From positions 1 to 40,342 of IMG/VR virus record IMGVR_UViG_3300023174_000325: a stretch of DNA of 40,342 nt; one strand, given 5' to 3'. Positions 13,210 to 18,533 of this stretch are shown here, in pieces. The position numbers and the translations under genes are program-made. Within the stretch, counting starts at the first letter, position 1. Every line of letters begins with the position of its first letter. Under the pieces are notes generated by a model that was given only the letters and a program-made list of their open reading frames with translations, did not search any database and was not told the origin of the DNA. Source of the DNA: a virus.

Positions 13210-14229
13210 TTATGCAAGGATTAAGTCTAATGCTTTATCCTTGATGCGGTCATTGCGTCCACTGATGGTGGCGATTGCACGGCGGTCAGAGCCACCAGAA
13301 GCATGATGGTCTGCATGTTCAATCACTGCTTGCCATGCACCAAAGGCTGTGCCTCTAATGTTTTCTTGGGTAGGTGATTGGCTGTAGATATTCCATGCTG
13401 AGTCACGTCCATTGAGTGCAATGGTACGTTGACGGCGCTGTCCTTGTGATAGTAGGTGGTCTGGTGCTTCTTCAATCTCTGATGGTAATGACCATACAGA
13501 CTTGAAGATGTTGCGTACCTGACGGTCATCAACCTTACGCTGCAATAGCGTACCCGCTACTGTTTCATACTGTTGAATAGAATCATAAGTCAACTGAGTG
13601 ATGTTACGGATGTCTTGCACTGACAACTCAGAGTTTGTGGTGTGCTTCATAACATAGGTGTAAGCGTTCTTATGCTTACCCTTAATGATACGATTGATTT
13701 GATTCATGCAATACAAACGCTCAATGATTGGGCGAATACGTACTGCACATGAACCATCATGTGATGACTGCACCAATAAGAATGCAGCGTGTGGGTCATT
13801 GGCTACCTGTATACCTACAGGTAATTCCATAACCATCCAGATGTTAGCACCGTTGTTGTACTCACCTGCTGCTGTATAGCGTGCTTCACCTGAGTCAACC
13901 AGTGTATCTAGTGCAGAGAATACTTCCATGTTCTGCACAATTTTGTACTTGTCACCAACTACACCAATGACTGACTCGCCTTCTTCAGTACGCTTGATAA
14001 CTGCTTGGCGTTTAGGTACATCTAACTTATCAGTTAGAGTTTCATATGGAGATACGATTGTCTTACGTTCAACAAACATATCTGATAGTTCAACAGTCCA
14101 GTCAAGACCAGCCTGTCGTGCTGCTTCTGATGCAGACCCTGCGTTAACCGCAGTGCCTGCTTGTACCCAAGACTGTTTGTTTAGTCGTTGGATTTGTTTG
14201 TTATTATATGCTTCGCTAACTTGTAGCAT
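13210..14229 (-). CDS. DUF932-family phage/plasmid protein
   Basis: 339 aa from the ATG at 14229, with AAAGGGAGAGC upstream; five extra residues are possible from 14244. The layout matches the DUF932 family: VERKTIVSPYETLTDKLD, the VIGVVGDKYKIVQNMEVFSA segment, then HDGSCAVRIRPIIERLYCMN with NQINRIIKGKH. The later part is a helical bundle ending in a basic segment (SGRNDRIKDKALDLILA). Members are common beside phage replication genes and often tied to DNA metabolism, but no activity is established. Confidence 0.82.
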   Translation of the reverse strand: MLQVSEAYNNKQIQRLNKQSWVQAGTAVNAGSASEAARQAGLDWTVELSDMFVERKTIVSPYETLTDKLDVPKRQAVIKRTEEGESVIGVVGDKYKIVQNMEVFSALDTLVDSGEARYTAAGEYNNGANIWMVMELPVGIQVANDPHAAFLLVQSSHDGSCAVRIRPIIERLYCMNQINRIIKGKHKNAYTYVMKHTTNSELSVQDIRNITQLTYDSIQQYETVAGTLLQRKVDDRQVRNIFKSVWSLPSEIEEAPDHLLSQGQRRQRTIALNGRDSAWNIYSQSPTQENIRGTAFGAWQAVIEHADHHASGGSDRRAIATISGRNDRIKDKALDLILA

Positions 14230-14383
14230 TGCTCTCCCTTTCATCTAACCAAGTTGTATGCCACTTGAACTCAAGACCATACAACTTGCAGGCATCTGCA
14301 ACCATTGCAATTGCCTCATCATCTGACTTACAGTTGGCTGTAACGGTACACTCTACAGCATAATATGATTTAGTACCATCCAT
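14216..14383 (-). CDS. 55-aa small protein before DUF932
   Basis: GGAGGAAAT directly before the ATG is one of the best ribosome sites in the block. Sequence MDGTKSYYAVECTVTANCKS, then a helix (DDEAIAMVADACKLYG), then strand LEFKWHTTWLD. The beta-alpha-beta pattern resembles a small ferredoxin-like fold. It overlaps the DUF932 start by 14 bases and the upstream gene stop by 14. Function unknown. Confidence 0.6.
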   Translation of the reverse strand: MDGTKSYYAVECTVTANCKSDDEAIAMVADACKLYGLEFKWHTTWLDERESNATS

Positions 14384-14807
14384 ATTTCCTCCAATGCGCC
14401 CATGCTACTGAAGGCTTGTCATATCTGTGAACGATATACTCCAGCCCCTTCGCAACTTGCAGGGGGGCTGGGGTCTCAGGACTTGTACCTAATACTTGTG
14501 CAACACCATACGCTGTTGAGTTAGGGTTGTCTGCTTTGTGATTCCATGCTGACTCTTTGCCCCATAGATTAAGCAATGCTCGCCATTCACCACGTCCCCA
14601 TTTAGGGTACGTCTCATTGATGTATGCTTTAGCGTATGCTTTGATAGTAAACTTGTTCCATACTTGGACCAATCTTACTTCTTTCTTGGGTTCAATTGGT
14701 TGCTTGATACTAAGTGCAGCAGCCTTAATAGGGATACCAATCAGGGAAGCAACTGATAACATAATTGTACTGCCTACGGATATATACTTTGCTATTCGCT
14801 GTTGCAT
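14370..14807 (-). CDS. Secreted lytic-transglycosylase-like protein
   Basis: 145 aa with TAAGGAGTAAT before the ATG. Residues 1-33 form a signal peptide or signal anchor: basic start (QQRIAKY), hydrophobic core (ISVGSTIMLSVASLIGIP), then IKAAALS as a possible cleavage site. Residues 60-145 look like a lysozyme/SLT-type domain: EWRALLNLWGKESAWNHKAD with the catalytic Glu near 85, then STAYGVAQVLGTSPE, and AWAHWRKYGWY at the end. It would cut peptidoglycan glycan strands outside the membrane. Its place in the early block rather than the lysis cassette is unusual. Confidence 0.75.
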   Translation of the reverse strand: MQQRIAKYISVGSTIMLSVASLIGIPIKAAALSIKQPIEPKKEVRLVQVWNKFTIKAYAKAYINETYPKWGRGEWRALLNLWGKESAWNHKADNPNSTAYGVAQVLGTSPETPAPLQVAKGLEYIVHRYDKPSVAWAHWRKYGWY

Positions 14808-14815
14808 ATTACTCC

Positions 14816-14947
14816 TTACTCTTCGTGCATTTCATCATGCATTCTGTCTGGGTCTTCTGATTCACATACACATGTATGTATAAAGTTACCGCATTCATCA
14901 CACTCATCATGGAATGCTACGTCATCTTCTAGTCTTGGCTCAGTCAC
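14816..14947 (-). CDS. 43-aa acidic Cys-rich mini-protein
   Basis: A GTG at 14947 inside the stop of the preceding gene (GTGACTGA) is the likely start. ATG 14962 is an alternative that overlaps more. Sequence contains DECDECGNFIHTCVCESEDP: four Cys and a His in 15 residues, a compact metal site, followed by DRMHDEMHEE. Function unknown. Confidence 0.5.
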   Translation of the reverse strand: MTEPRLEDDVAFHDECDECGNFIHTCVCESEDPDRMHDEMHEE

Positions 14948-15209
14948 GGTCAATACCTGCATCTTCTGGGTCGCCAGGTACAGGGATTGTATACACATCT
15001 GAATCATCCTGTTGTTCTACTACTTCAATAGATACTTGCTTGATGAATGACTTGGTGCTTGTTACCCACTCATCACCATACTCATCAGCCAATCGCTTCC
15101 ATGCTGCTGCTTCTACATCCCTTGTGTCAGGGCTGTAGTCTGTTATGATTGTAGTTACCATTACAAAATGGTCAGCCATAAACAGTACGTCTGTGTTTAT
15201 CTTTGGCAT
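14940..15209 (-). CDS. 89-aa protein, function unknown
   Basis: Start at 15209, with GGGGAGAATA just upstream and a TAATG overlap with the previous gene. The longer frame to 15260 is less likely. Strand-rich N-terminus (KINTDVLFMADHFVMVTTII), a helix (RDVEAAAWKRLADEYGDEWV) and an acidic C-terminus (VVEQQDDSDVYTIPVPGDPE). No motif recognised. Confidence 0.6.
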   Translation of the reverse strand: MPKINTDVLFMADHFVMVTTIITDYSPDTRDVEAAAWKRLADEYGDEWVTSTKSFIKQVSIEVVEQQDDSDVYTIPVPGDPEDAGIDRD

Positions 15210-15373
15210 TATTCTCCCCAGTATTTCATGATAGTTTCCATTGTTATATGTAAGCGGCAATCACATGCTTCGCCACCCATGTTCTCGTCAAATTCAAAAT
15301 GAGAATAGTTATCCTCATAGATTTCATTGACAAGTTCATTGATAGTATACGGCTTGTACTTTACTTCTGTCAT
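15209..15373 (-). CDS. 54-aa protein, function unknown
   Basis: Short gene filling the gap between two neighbours: it starts in an ATGA overlap and ends in a TAATG overlap. Sequence MTEVKYKPYTINELVNEIYE, then DNYSHFEFDENMGGEACDCR. Mostly helical and acidic with a single CxC. No motif recognised. Confidence 0.55.
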   Translation of the reverse strand: MTEVKYKPYTINELVNEIYEDNYSHFEFDENMGGEACDCRLHITMETIMKYWGE

Positions 15374-15630
15374 GGTTTGTTCCATTCAAAAGTTAGTTCA
15401 TCCAGCATGGGTTCAAAGTCATCTTGCTGCATAAGGTCAATCATACCATTAGATATTGGTACAATGTTTAATGGTATGAACTCATAGCCATCATAGGTAT
15501 CCCAGATAAGCAATGCTTTGTATTCTGTACCATTTGCATCTCTGATTATCATGGTGCGTTTCCACCCTAAAGTTTCTTCGCTTGTTACTTCCACTCCACA
15601 TACATTAAGTATGTCTTTGGTAGTAGTCAT
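15370..15630 (-). CDS. 86-aa protein, function unknown
   Basis: Start at 15630 in an ATGA overlap; the longer frame to 15693 begins inside the neighbour. Beta-rich: ILNVCGVEVTSEETLGWKR, TMIIRDANGTEYKALLIWDT, then EFIPLNIVPISNGM. The strand order suggests a small barrel or sandwich. No motif recognised. Confidence 0.6.
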   Translation of the reverse strand: MTTTKDILNVCGVEVTSEETLGWKRTMIIRDANGTEYKALLIWDTYDGYEFIPLNIVPISNGMIDLMQQDDFEPMLDELTFEWNKP

Positions 15631-15863
15631 GACTTGTATAGTACTGCAGTGTAGATGTCGCCTGCATATCTGCGTGCATCCATCCAAGCACACTCACCAT
15701 AGAAGTATTTCATTCTATATCCTTTGACCATTGGTTTGACGCGTAAGAATGCGTCATCAATGTCGGCATAGTGTACTTGTGCTGACTGGTTACTTTCTTC
15801 TGGCATCAATAGCCATTTACTTACCTCTGATACTTTGGGTTTAGATAGACGTGAGTGCATCAT
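15627..15863 (-). CDS. 78-aa protein, function unknown
   Basis: Begins MMHSRLSKPKVSEVSKWLLM and ends DARRYAGDIYTAVLYKS, with aromatic-rich YRMKYFYGECAWM between. It overlaps the upstream stop by 23 bases and the downstream start by four. It may start at the second Met. No motif recognised. Confidence 0.55.
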   Translation of the reverse strand: MMHSRLSKPKVSEVSKWLLMPEESNQSAQVHYADIDDAFLRVKPMVKGYRMKYFYGECAWMDARRYAGDIYTAVLYKS

Positions 15864-16011
15864 TGTACTCCTCTACTACTATGTCTACTTGCTTGTAGAT
15901 GTTGGCATGTTCATAGCATACACGTTCAGTTGGTACGCCTAGTATCATGGCATCAATGCCTGAATATACTAGGCTAGTACTTGTACAGTTCTTAACAATA
16001 CATTCTTTCAT
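15841..16011 (-). CDS. 56-aa protein with paired Cys
   Basis: Start at 16011 (ATGA overlap with the upstream stop) rather than 16026. Sequence MKECIVKNCTSTSLVYSGID, then VPTERVCYEHANIYKQ. The pattern C-x4-C, strand, C-x2-H resembles a small zinc finger of the type found in many phage proteins (VCYEH). Function unknown. Confidence 0.58.
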   Translation of the reverse strand: MKECIVKNCTSTSLVYSGIDAMILGVPTERVCYEHANIYKQVDIVVEEYNDALTSI

Positions 16012-16202
16012 ACTACTACCAGCCATTTACCTACAGTGGCTACTAGATTTTCGTAGTCACCCGACATTGACTCTTTAAGGTACTCGTCAATCTCTTCAGG
16101 TGTAGCACCTGCCTTCTTTAGTATGCGTTGGGCTGCGCCCATAATAGCATACGCATTACCATCAATAGATGATAGGTCAATCTCCATATAGTACTTACTC
16201 AT
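16008..16202 (-). CDS. 64-aa conserved-type phage protein
   Basis: Sequence MSKYYMEIDLSSIDGNAYAI, then GAAQRILKKAGATPEEID and SGDYENLVATVGKWLVVV. I recognise the arrangement DGNAYAIMG followed by a helix and SGDYENL as a frequent small phage protein of unknown function. The alpha-beta pattern is compact and without Cys. The overlap with both neighbours fits tight co-translation. Confidence 0.65.
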   Translation of the reverse strand: MSKYYMEIDLSSIDGNAYAIMGAAQRILKKAGATPEEIDEYLKESMSGDYENLVATVGKWLVVV

Positions 16203-16353
16203 TGCTCTCTCCTTGTTCTTTCCATGGTATATATTTGTCGTTATCTATTTCCATTAGGTTAGTATAGATAATTAGTTGTCCACTATTATCTACATCTATA
16301 GCATAGTCAGGCGCTATCATTGCAAGCAATGACCTGAATATATATCCGTCCAT
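16195..16353 (-). CDS. 52-aa protein, function unknown
   Basis: Start set to 16353 because that ATG overlaps the stop of the membrane mini-protein (TAATG). Sequence MDGYIFRSLLAMIAPDYAID, then VDNSGQLIIYTNLMEI. A helix-strand-strand pattern. No motif recognised. Confidence 0.58.
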   Translation of the reverse strand: MDGYIFRSLLAMIAPDYAIDVDNSGQLIIYTNLMEIDNDKYIPWKEQGESNE

Positions 16354-16532
16354 TAGAATGGACGTGGACTGTGGTAGTTGCGGCATTGCTCAGACTGACG
16401 TCTGATTCTGCCCCGTAATATTCTGTTTTCATGGAGCAGTGTATGGTTGGCATAGATTGTGATACTGATTAGTAATATACTGGCAACTAGTGCGATACTG
16501 ATGCCGAGTATATCAAACATAGATAAAAACAT
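16353..16532 (-). CDS. 59-aa single-helix membrane protein, first gene after the internal terminator
   Basis: AAGGAGAGCCAC precedes the ATG. A long hydrophobic helix (residues 1-28: MFLSMFDILGISIALVASIL, LISITIY) is followed by a basic tail (HENRILRGRIRRQSEQC), so the tail should face the cytoplasm. It is the first gene downstream of a terminator, so a promoter is expected in 16533-16606, but I cannot point to a clear one. Function unknown. Confidence 0.62.
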   Translation of the reverse strand: MFLSMFDILGISIALVASILLISITIYANHTLLHENRILRGRIRRQSEQCRNYHSPRPF

Positions 16533-16606
16533 GTGGCTCTCCTTGTGTAGTAGATAGATTGTTGATGACTTGTCCGTTGCTTCTGATTACCTTAAGCCCC
16601 CGACTG

Positions 16607-16651
16607 AAAAAAAGAGGAGAGTGAGCGGCTATCTCTAGCCACCCACCCTCC
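16607..16651 (-). terminator. Rho-independent terminator inside the leftward block
   Basis: On the minus strand GGAGGGTGGGTGGCTA (16651-16636) pairs, with two mismatches, with TAGCCGCTCACTCTCC (16631-16616) around a 4-base GAGA loop. It is followed by TCTTTTTTT (the A-run at 16607-16613 on the plus strand). It lies just after the SSB-like gene stop, so it separates the first three early genes from the rest of the block. Confidence 0.85.
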
Positions 16652-16657
16652 TGTCTT

Positions 16658-17005
16658 TTAGTTTACGCTTACCTCAAACACTTCAAACTGAAGTTGAGGT
16701 GCACGCTTCTCTGGCACGTCACGGCGGTCAAAGCGTGTAATCATACGACCCTTTAGCGTTACTTGCTGGGTTGTTTCGTTACCTTGACGTGCTTTGTCAA
16801 GGTCTACAAGGTCACCCACTGTAGAGTCATCTAGTGCTACGATATTCATACCTACTACGTAGACTGCGCGGTCTGCTGTTCCGTCTGGCAGACGTGAGTA
16901 TGTGCGTTGGTCAAGCCAACCTGTTGCGAGTGTACCCTTAGAACCTGTGAATGTACGGATGTTCTTGAGTGTACCTGTTACTGTGTATTCGTTCTTGATT
17001 TCCAT
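16658..17005 (-). CDS. Single-stranded-DNA-binding-like OB-fold protein
   Basis: 115 aa with AAGGAGAAACAACAG before the ATG. Strand-rich: MEIKNEYTVTGTLKNIRTFT, then AVYVVGMNIVAL, TTQQVTLKGRMITRFD and a closing strand LQFEVFEVSVN. The order and the acidic and aromatic points fit an OB fold of SSB or RecT-accessory type. It lacks the usual acidic tail with a Phe end. It sits alone between a strong hairpin and a terminator, so it may be made in larger amount than its neighbours, as expected for an SSB. Confidence 0.6.
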   Translation of the reverse strand: MEIKNEYTVTGTLKNIRTFTGSKGTLATGWLDQRTYSRLPDGTADRAVYVVGMNIVALDDSTVGDLVDLDKARQGNETTQQVTLKGRMITRFDRRDVPEKRAPQLQFEVFEVSVN

Positions 17006-17045
17006 CTGTTGTTTCTCCTTGTTTCGTAGTTAGTTTGTTGGGGGT

Positions 17046-17080
17046 GATAGCCCCCTGTCGCAAGGCGCAGGGGGTCTATC
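17046..17080 (-). promoter_or_regulatory. Strong stem-loop before the SSB-like gene
   Basis: GATAG-CCCCCTG (17046-17057) pairs with CAGGGGG-T-CTATC (17068-17080), 12 base pairs with one bulged T and a 10-base loop. No T-tract follows on the minus strand, and the start of the SSB-like gene is about 40 bases further on. It may stabilise or attenuate the transcript. Terminator function is unlikely. Confidence 0.6.
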
Positions 17081-17087
17081 AGCCTGT

Positions 17088-17174
17088 TTATTTGTGTTGG
17101 TAATTTGTTGGGCAAGAACCACCCATGAAGCATGGGCAGTCCTCTTCCGCAATTAGTTCGGGTTTGTTTGTCAT
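17088..17174 (-). CDS. 28-aa Cys-rich mini-protein
   Basis: Starts in the ATGA overlap with the 151-aa gene. Sequence MTNKPELIAEEDCPCFMGGS followed by CPTNYQHK. Three Cys and a late His could bind a metal. It is short, but the overlap is the same join used throughout the block. Function unknown. Confidence 0.45.
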   Translation of the reverse strand: MTNKPELIAEEDCPCFMGGSCPTNYQHK

Positions 17175-17626
17175 CTTACGTTCACCTCCAGTTCTGCGTC
17201 ACATGATTGGCATTGGTTGAACATTTTGGGTGTGGTGAGGTGGCACATATGGCACACAACCTCACGTTGTGACTGGGTGTAGTCATCAAGTGACCAGATG
17301 TTATCAAGTTCACCACCATCCTGTAGTAGTACGATTGGGAGTTTGAACTCTTCACGCATGATGTGGTCAATCTCGTTGCCATCATCATCCAGTATGGTGC
17401 GTGAGACTGTAGTGCTACCGACCCAGTCGTGTCCGCTTGGCTCTGTTTGTACAAGCCATTGTGCTTTGTACATAAGGTTTCCTTCGGACGCCGCCTCATA
17501 CGCTCTGTCTGTGAGGCGAGCGTCTGCTGCATCTACACAATCTACGCAGAGGGTTTCCTGTGCTATGCACTCGGAACATACGTTGGAGATTGTGAGTGAG
17601 TCCTGTGTGTATGTTACTTCGTTCAT
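17171..17626 (-). CDS. 151-aa double zinc-knuckle protein, first leftward gene
   Basis: The first gene of the leftward block, with AGAAAGAAG upstream. The N-terminal part has a Cys cluster (NVCSECIAQETLCVDCVD, residues about 16-33). The C-terminal part has CHMCHLTTPKMFNQCQSCDA (about 125-144), a clean zinc ribbon. The middle is acidic with helix and strand (RTILDDDGNEIDHIMREEFK). Being first to be transcribed, it could be an early takeover protein. No family recognised. Confidence 0.65.
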   Translation of the reverse strand: MNEVTYTQDSLTISNVCSECIAQETLCVDCVDAADARLTDRAYEAASEGNLMYKAQWLVQTEPSGHDWVGSTTVSRTILDDDGNEIDHIMREEFKLPIVLLQDGGELDNIWSLDDYTQSQREVVCHMCHLTTPKMFNQCQSCDAELEVNVR

Positions 17627-17650
17627 TTTCTACTTCTTTCTAGTAGCGGG

Positions 17651-18312
17651 GTATCCACCTGATGTGAATACGCGTACAGAAATACTCCAATGTCACTCAG
17701 ACAGCCAATGCTTTGGCTGGCTGCGGGGCGAGACTTTAGGCTCGGCAGAGGCGTGGTTTACCACGCCGAGAGCAATCAGACCTGCTCACATAGTCCGAGT
17801 AAGCGAGGACTATAGGGCTGATTTGACATTAGGAGTATGATGGGAGCACCGTAGGAGGACGAGCCTGACGGTGGCGTAGCGTGGCTTTAGACACGCCGAC
17901 AACGTGGCGAGAGATGAGGGCTGAGTGCATGTCAGCATGAGGATGCAATAGACCAAGAGGCTATGCATCCGATTGCGACAGGCGAGACCACGTGGTTTAC
18001 CACGGGGGCGGACAGCCTTCGGTCCGACCAGTCGCTGCGGTAGAAGCGGTGGGGGTTTCCACCAACGGCAGACTGCAGGGTTTGGGATGCAATCCCAATT
18101 AAGCACCGCAGGTTTCAATGGAACATTGAATAGAATAGATTTAAACAGACTGCCTCCCAGTCTGACATAAATCCTATAGTGGGCGACAGCCCGACAGACA
18201 GTATCTCTACGCAGACTACGTCCAGTAGTGACAGTCTGTACAGATTAGAACATGTCTGGGCTTGACCCAGACTGTTTTAATCTGTCTGCCTGATACTGTT
18301 GGTATCTCTGTC
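17651..18312 (-). ncRNA. Large multi-stem structured RNA, candidate ornate phage RNA (GOLLD/ROOL-like)
   Basis: No credible gene lies in 17640-18530, but stems fill it. Examples: CAGCCAA/TTGGCTG (17702-17719); GGCGTGG/CCACGCC (17750-17767); AATCAG/CTGATT enclosing ATAGTCC/GGACTAT (17774-17823); CACCGTAGG/CCT-G-ACGGTG (17847-17873); GGATGCA-A-TAG/CTATGCATCC (17941-17970); CGTGG/CCACG (17991-18004); CTGCGGT/ACCGCAG (18035/18105) enclosing two hairpins; TTCAATG/CATTGAA (18114-18130); GATTTA/TAAATC enclosing CAGACTG/CAGTCTG (18138-18173); ACAGTATC/GATACTGT (18198/18292) enclosing ACAGATTA/TAATCTGT and GTCTGGG/CCCAGAC. The region looks GC-richer than its surroundings. Minus strand is favoured because 17651-17671 becomes a full 8-bp stem only there (U-G pair), but other stems favour plus. 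Size and lake-type phage context recall GOLLD; the class is unproven. Confidence 0.7.
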
Positions 18313-18478
18313 TATAAATATTTCTGTATATAGTGACTGGGGATACAGTCTGAACAGGACTTTTATATCTATTTAGAACCTGATAGTTCGTTTTAGCAGT
18401 TTGAACGGATTAATATATATGTACAGTAAAATATATTCGGAAGTCTTTTTATAGCCTTCCTCATACTGTGACAGACTG
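18069..18478. repeat. Seven CAGACTG/CAGTCTG heptamers
   Basis: Exact copies at 18069, 18146, 18268 and 18472 (CAGACTG) and at 18158, 18232 and 18346 (CAGTCTG). Random expectation for both orientations in 410 bases is about 0.05. Near copies occur at 18212 (CAGACTA) and 18510 (AAGTCTG). GTACAGAT follows two of them (18238 and 18481). Some copies are arms of RNA stems, but 18346 and 18472 lie outside the structured core. They could be operator, origin or packaging sites just upstream of the terminase gene. Confidence 0.7.
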
Positions 18479-18533
18479 TTGTACAGATATACTTCTATAC
18501 GGCGGGACAAGTCTGCCTTCAGCAAGGGGATGA
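18313..18533. promoter_or_regulatory. AT-rich divergent promoter region
   Basis: This 220-base stretch between the structured RNA and the terminase gene is rich in TATA-like text (for example 18411-18420 and 18427-18437). One possible leftward promoter is TTCAGA (18354-18349) and TATATA (18332-18327) with a 16-base spacer, which would start RNA just before the outer stem at 18312. The rightward promoter for the terminase operon should also lie here, but I found no clear -35/-10 pair. AAGGGG at 18524-18529 is the terminase ribosome site. Confidence 0.4.

Noticed and set aside
4176-17626. DNA polymerase, integrase or lysogeny repressor in the early block
   Set aside because: No frame is long enough or carries polymerase A/B motifs, tyrosine- or serine-recombinase residues or a repressor-protease pattern. 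The phage seems lytic and dependent on host polymerase.
17298-17840. 180-aa plus-strand open frame
   Set aside because: It runs opposite the well-supported zinc-knuckle gene and into the structured RNA; Ser/Pro/Thr-rich text typical of an antisense shadow.
17810-18118. 102-aa minus-strand open frame in the large gap
   Set aside because: It has an odd composition (Pro, Arg, Cys and Leu-rich with no domain pattern), no ribosome site, and its bases are fully explained by nested RNA stems.
18069-18478. CRISPR array
   Set aside because: The repeats are only seven bases, in both orientations, with irregular spacing of 5 to 119 bases. This is not an array of direct repeats and spacers.
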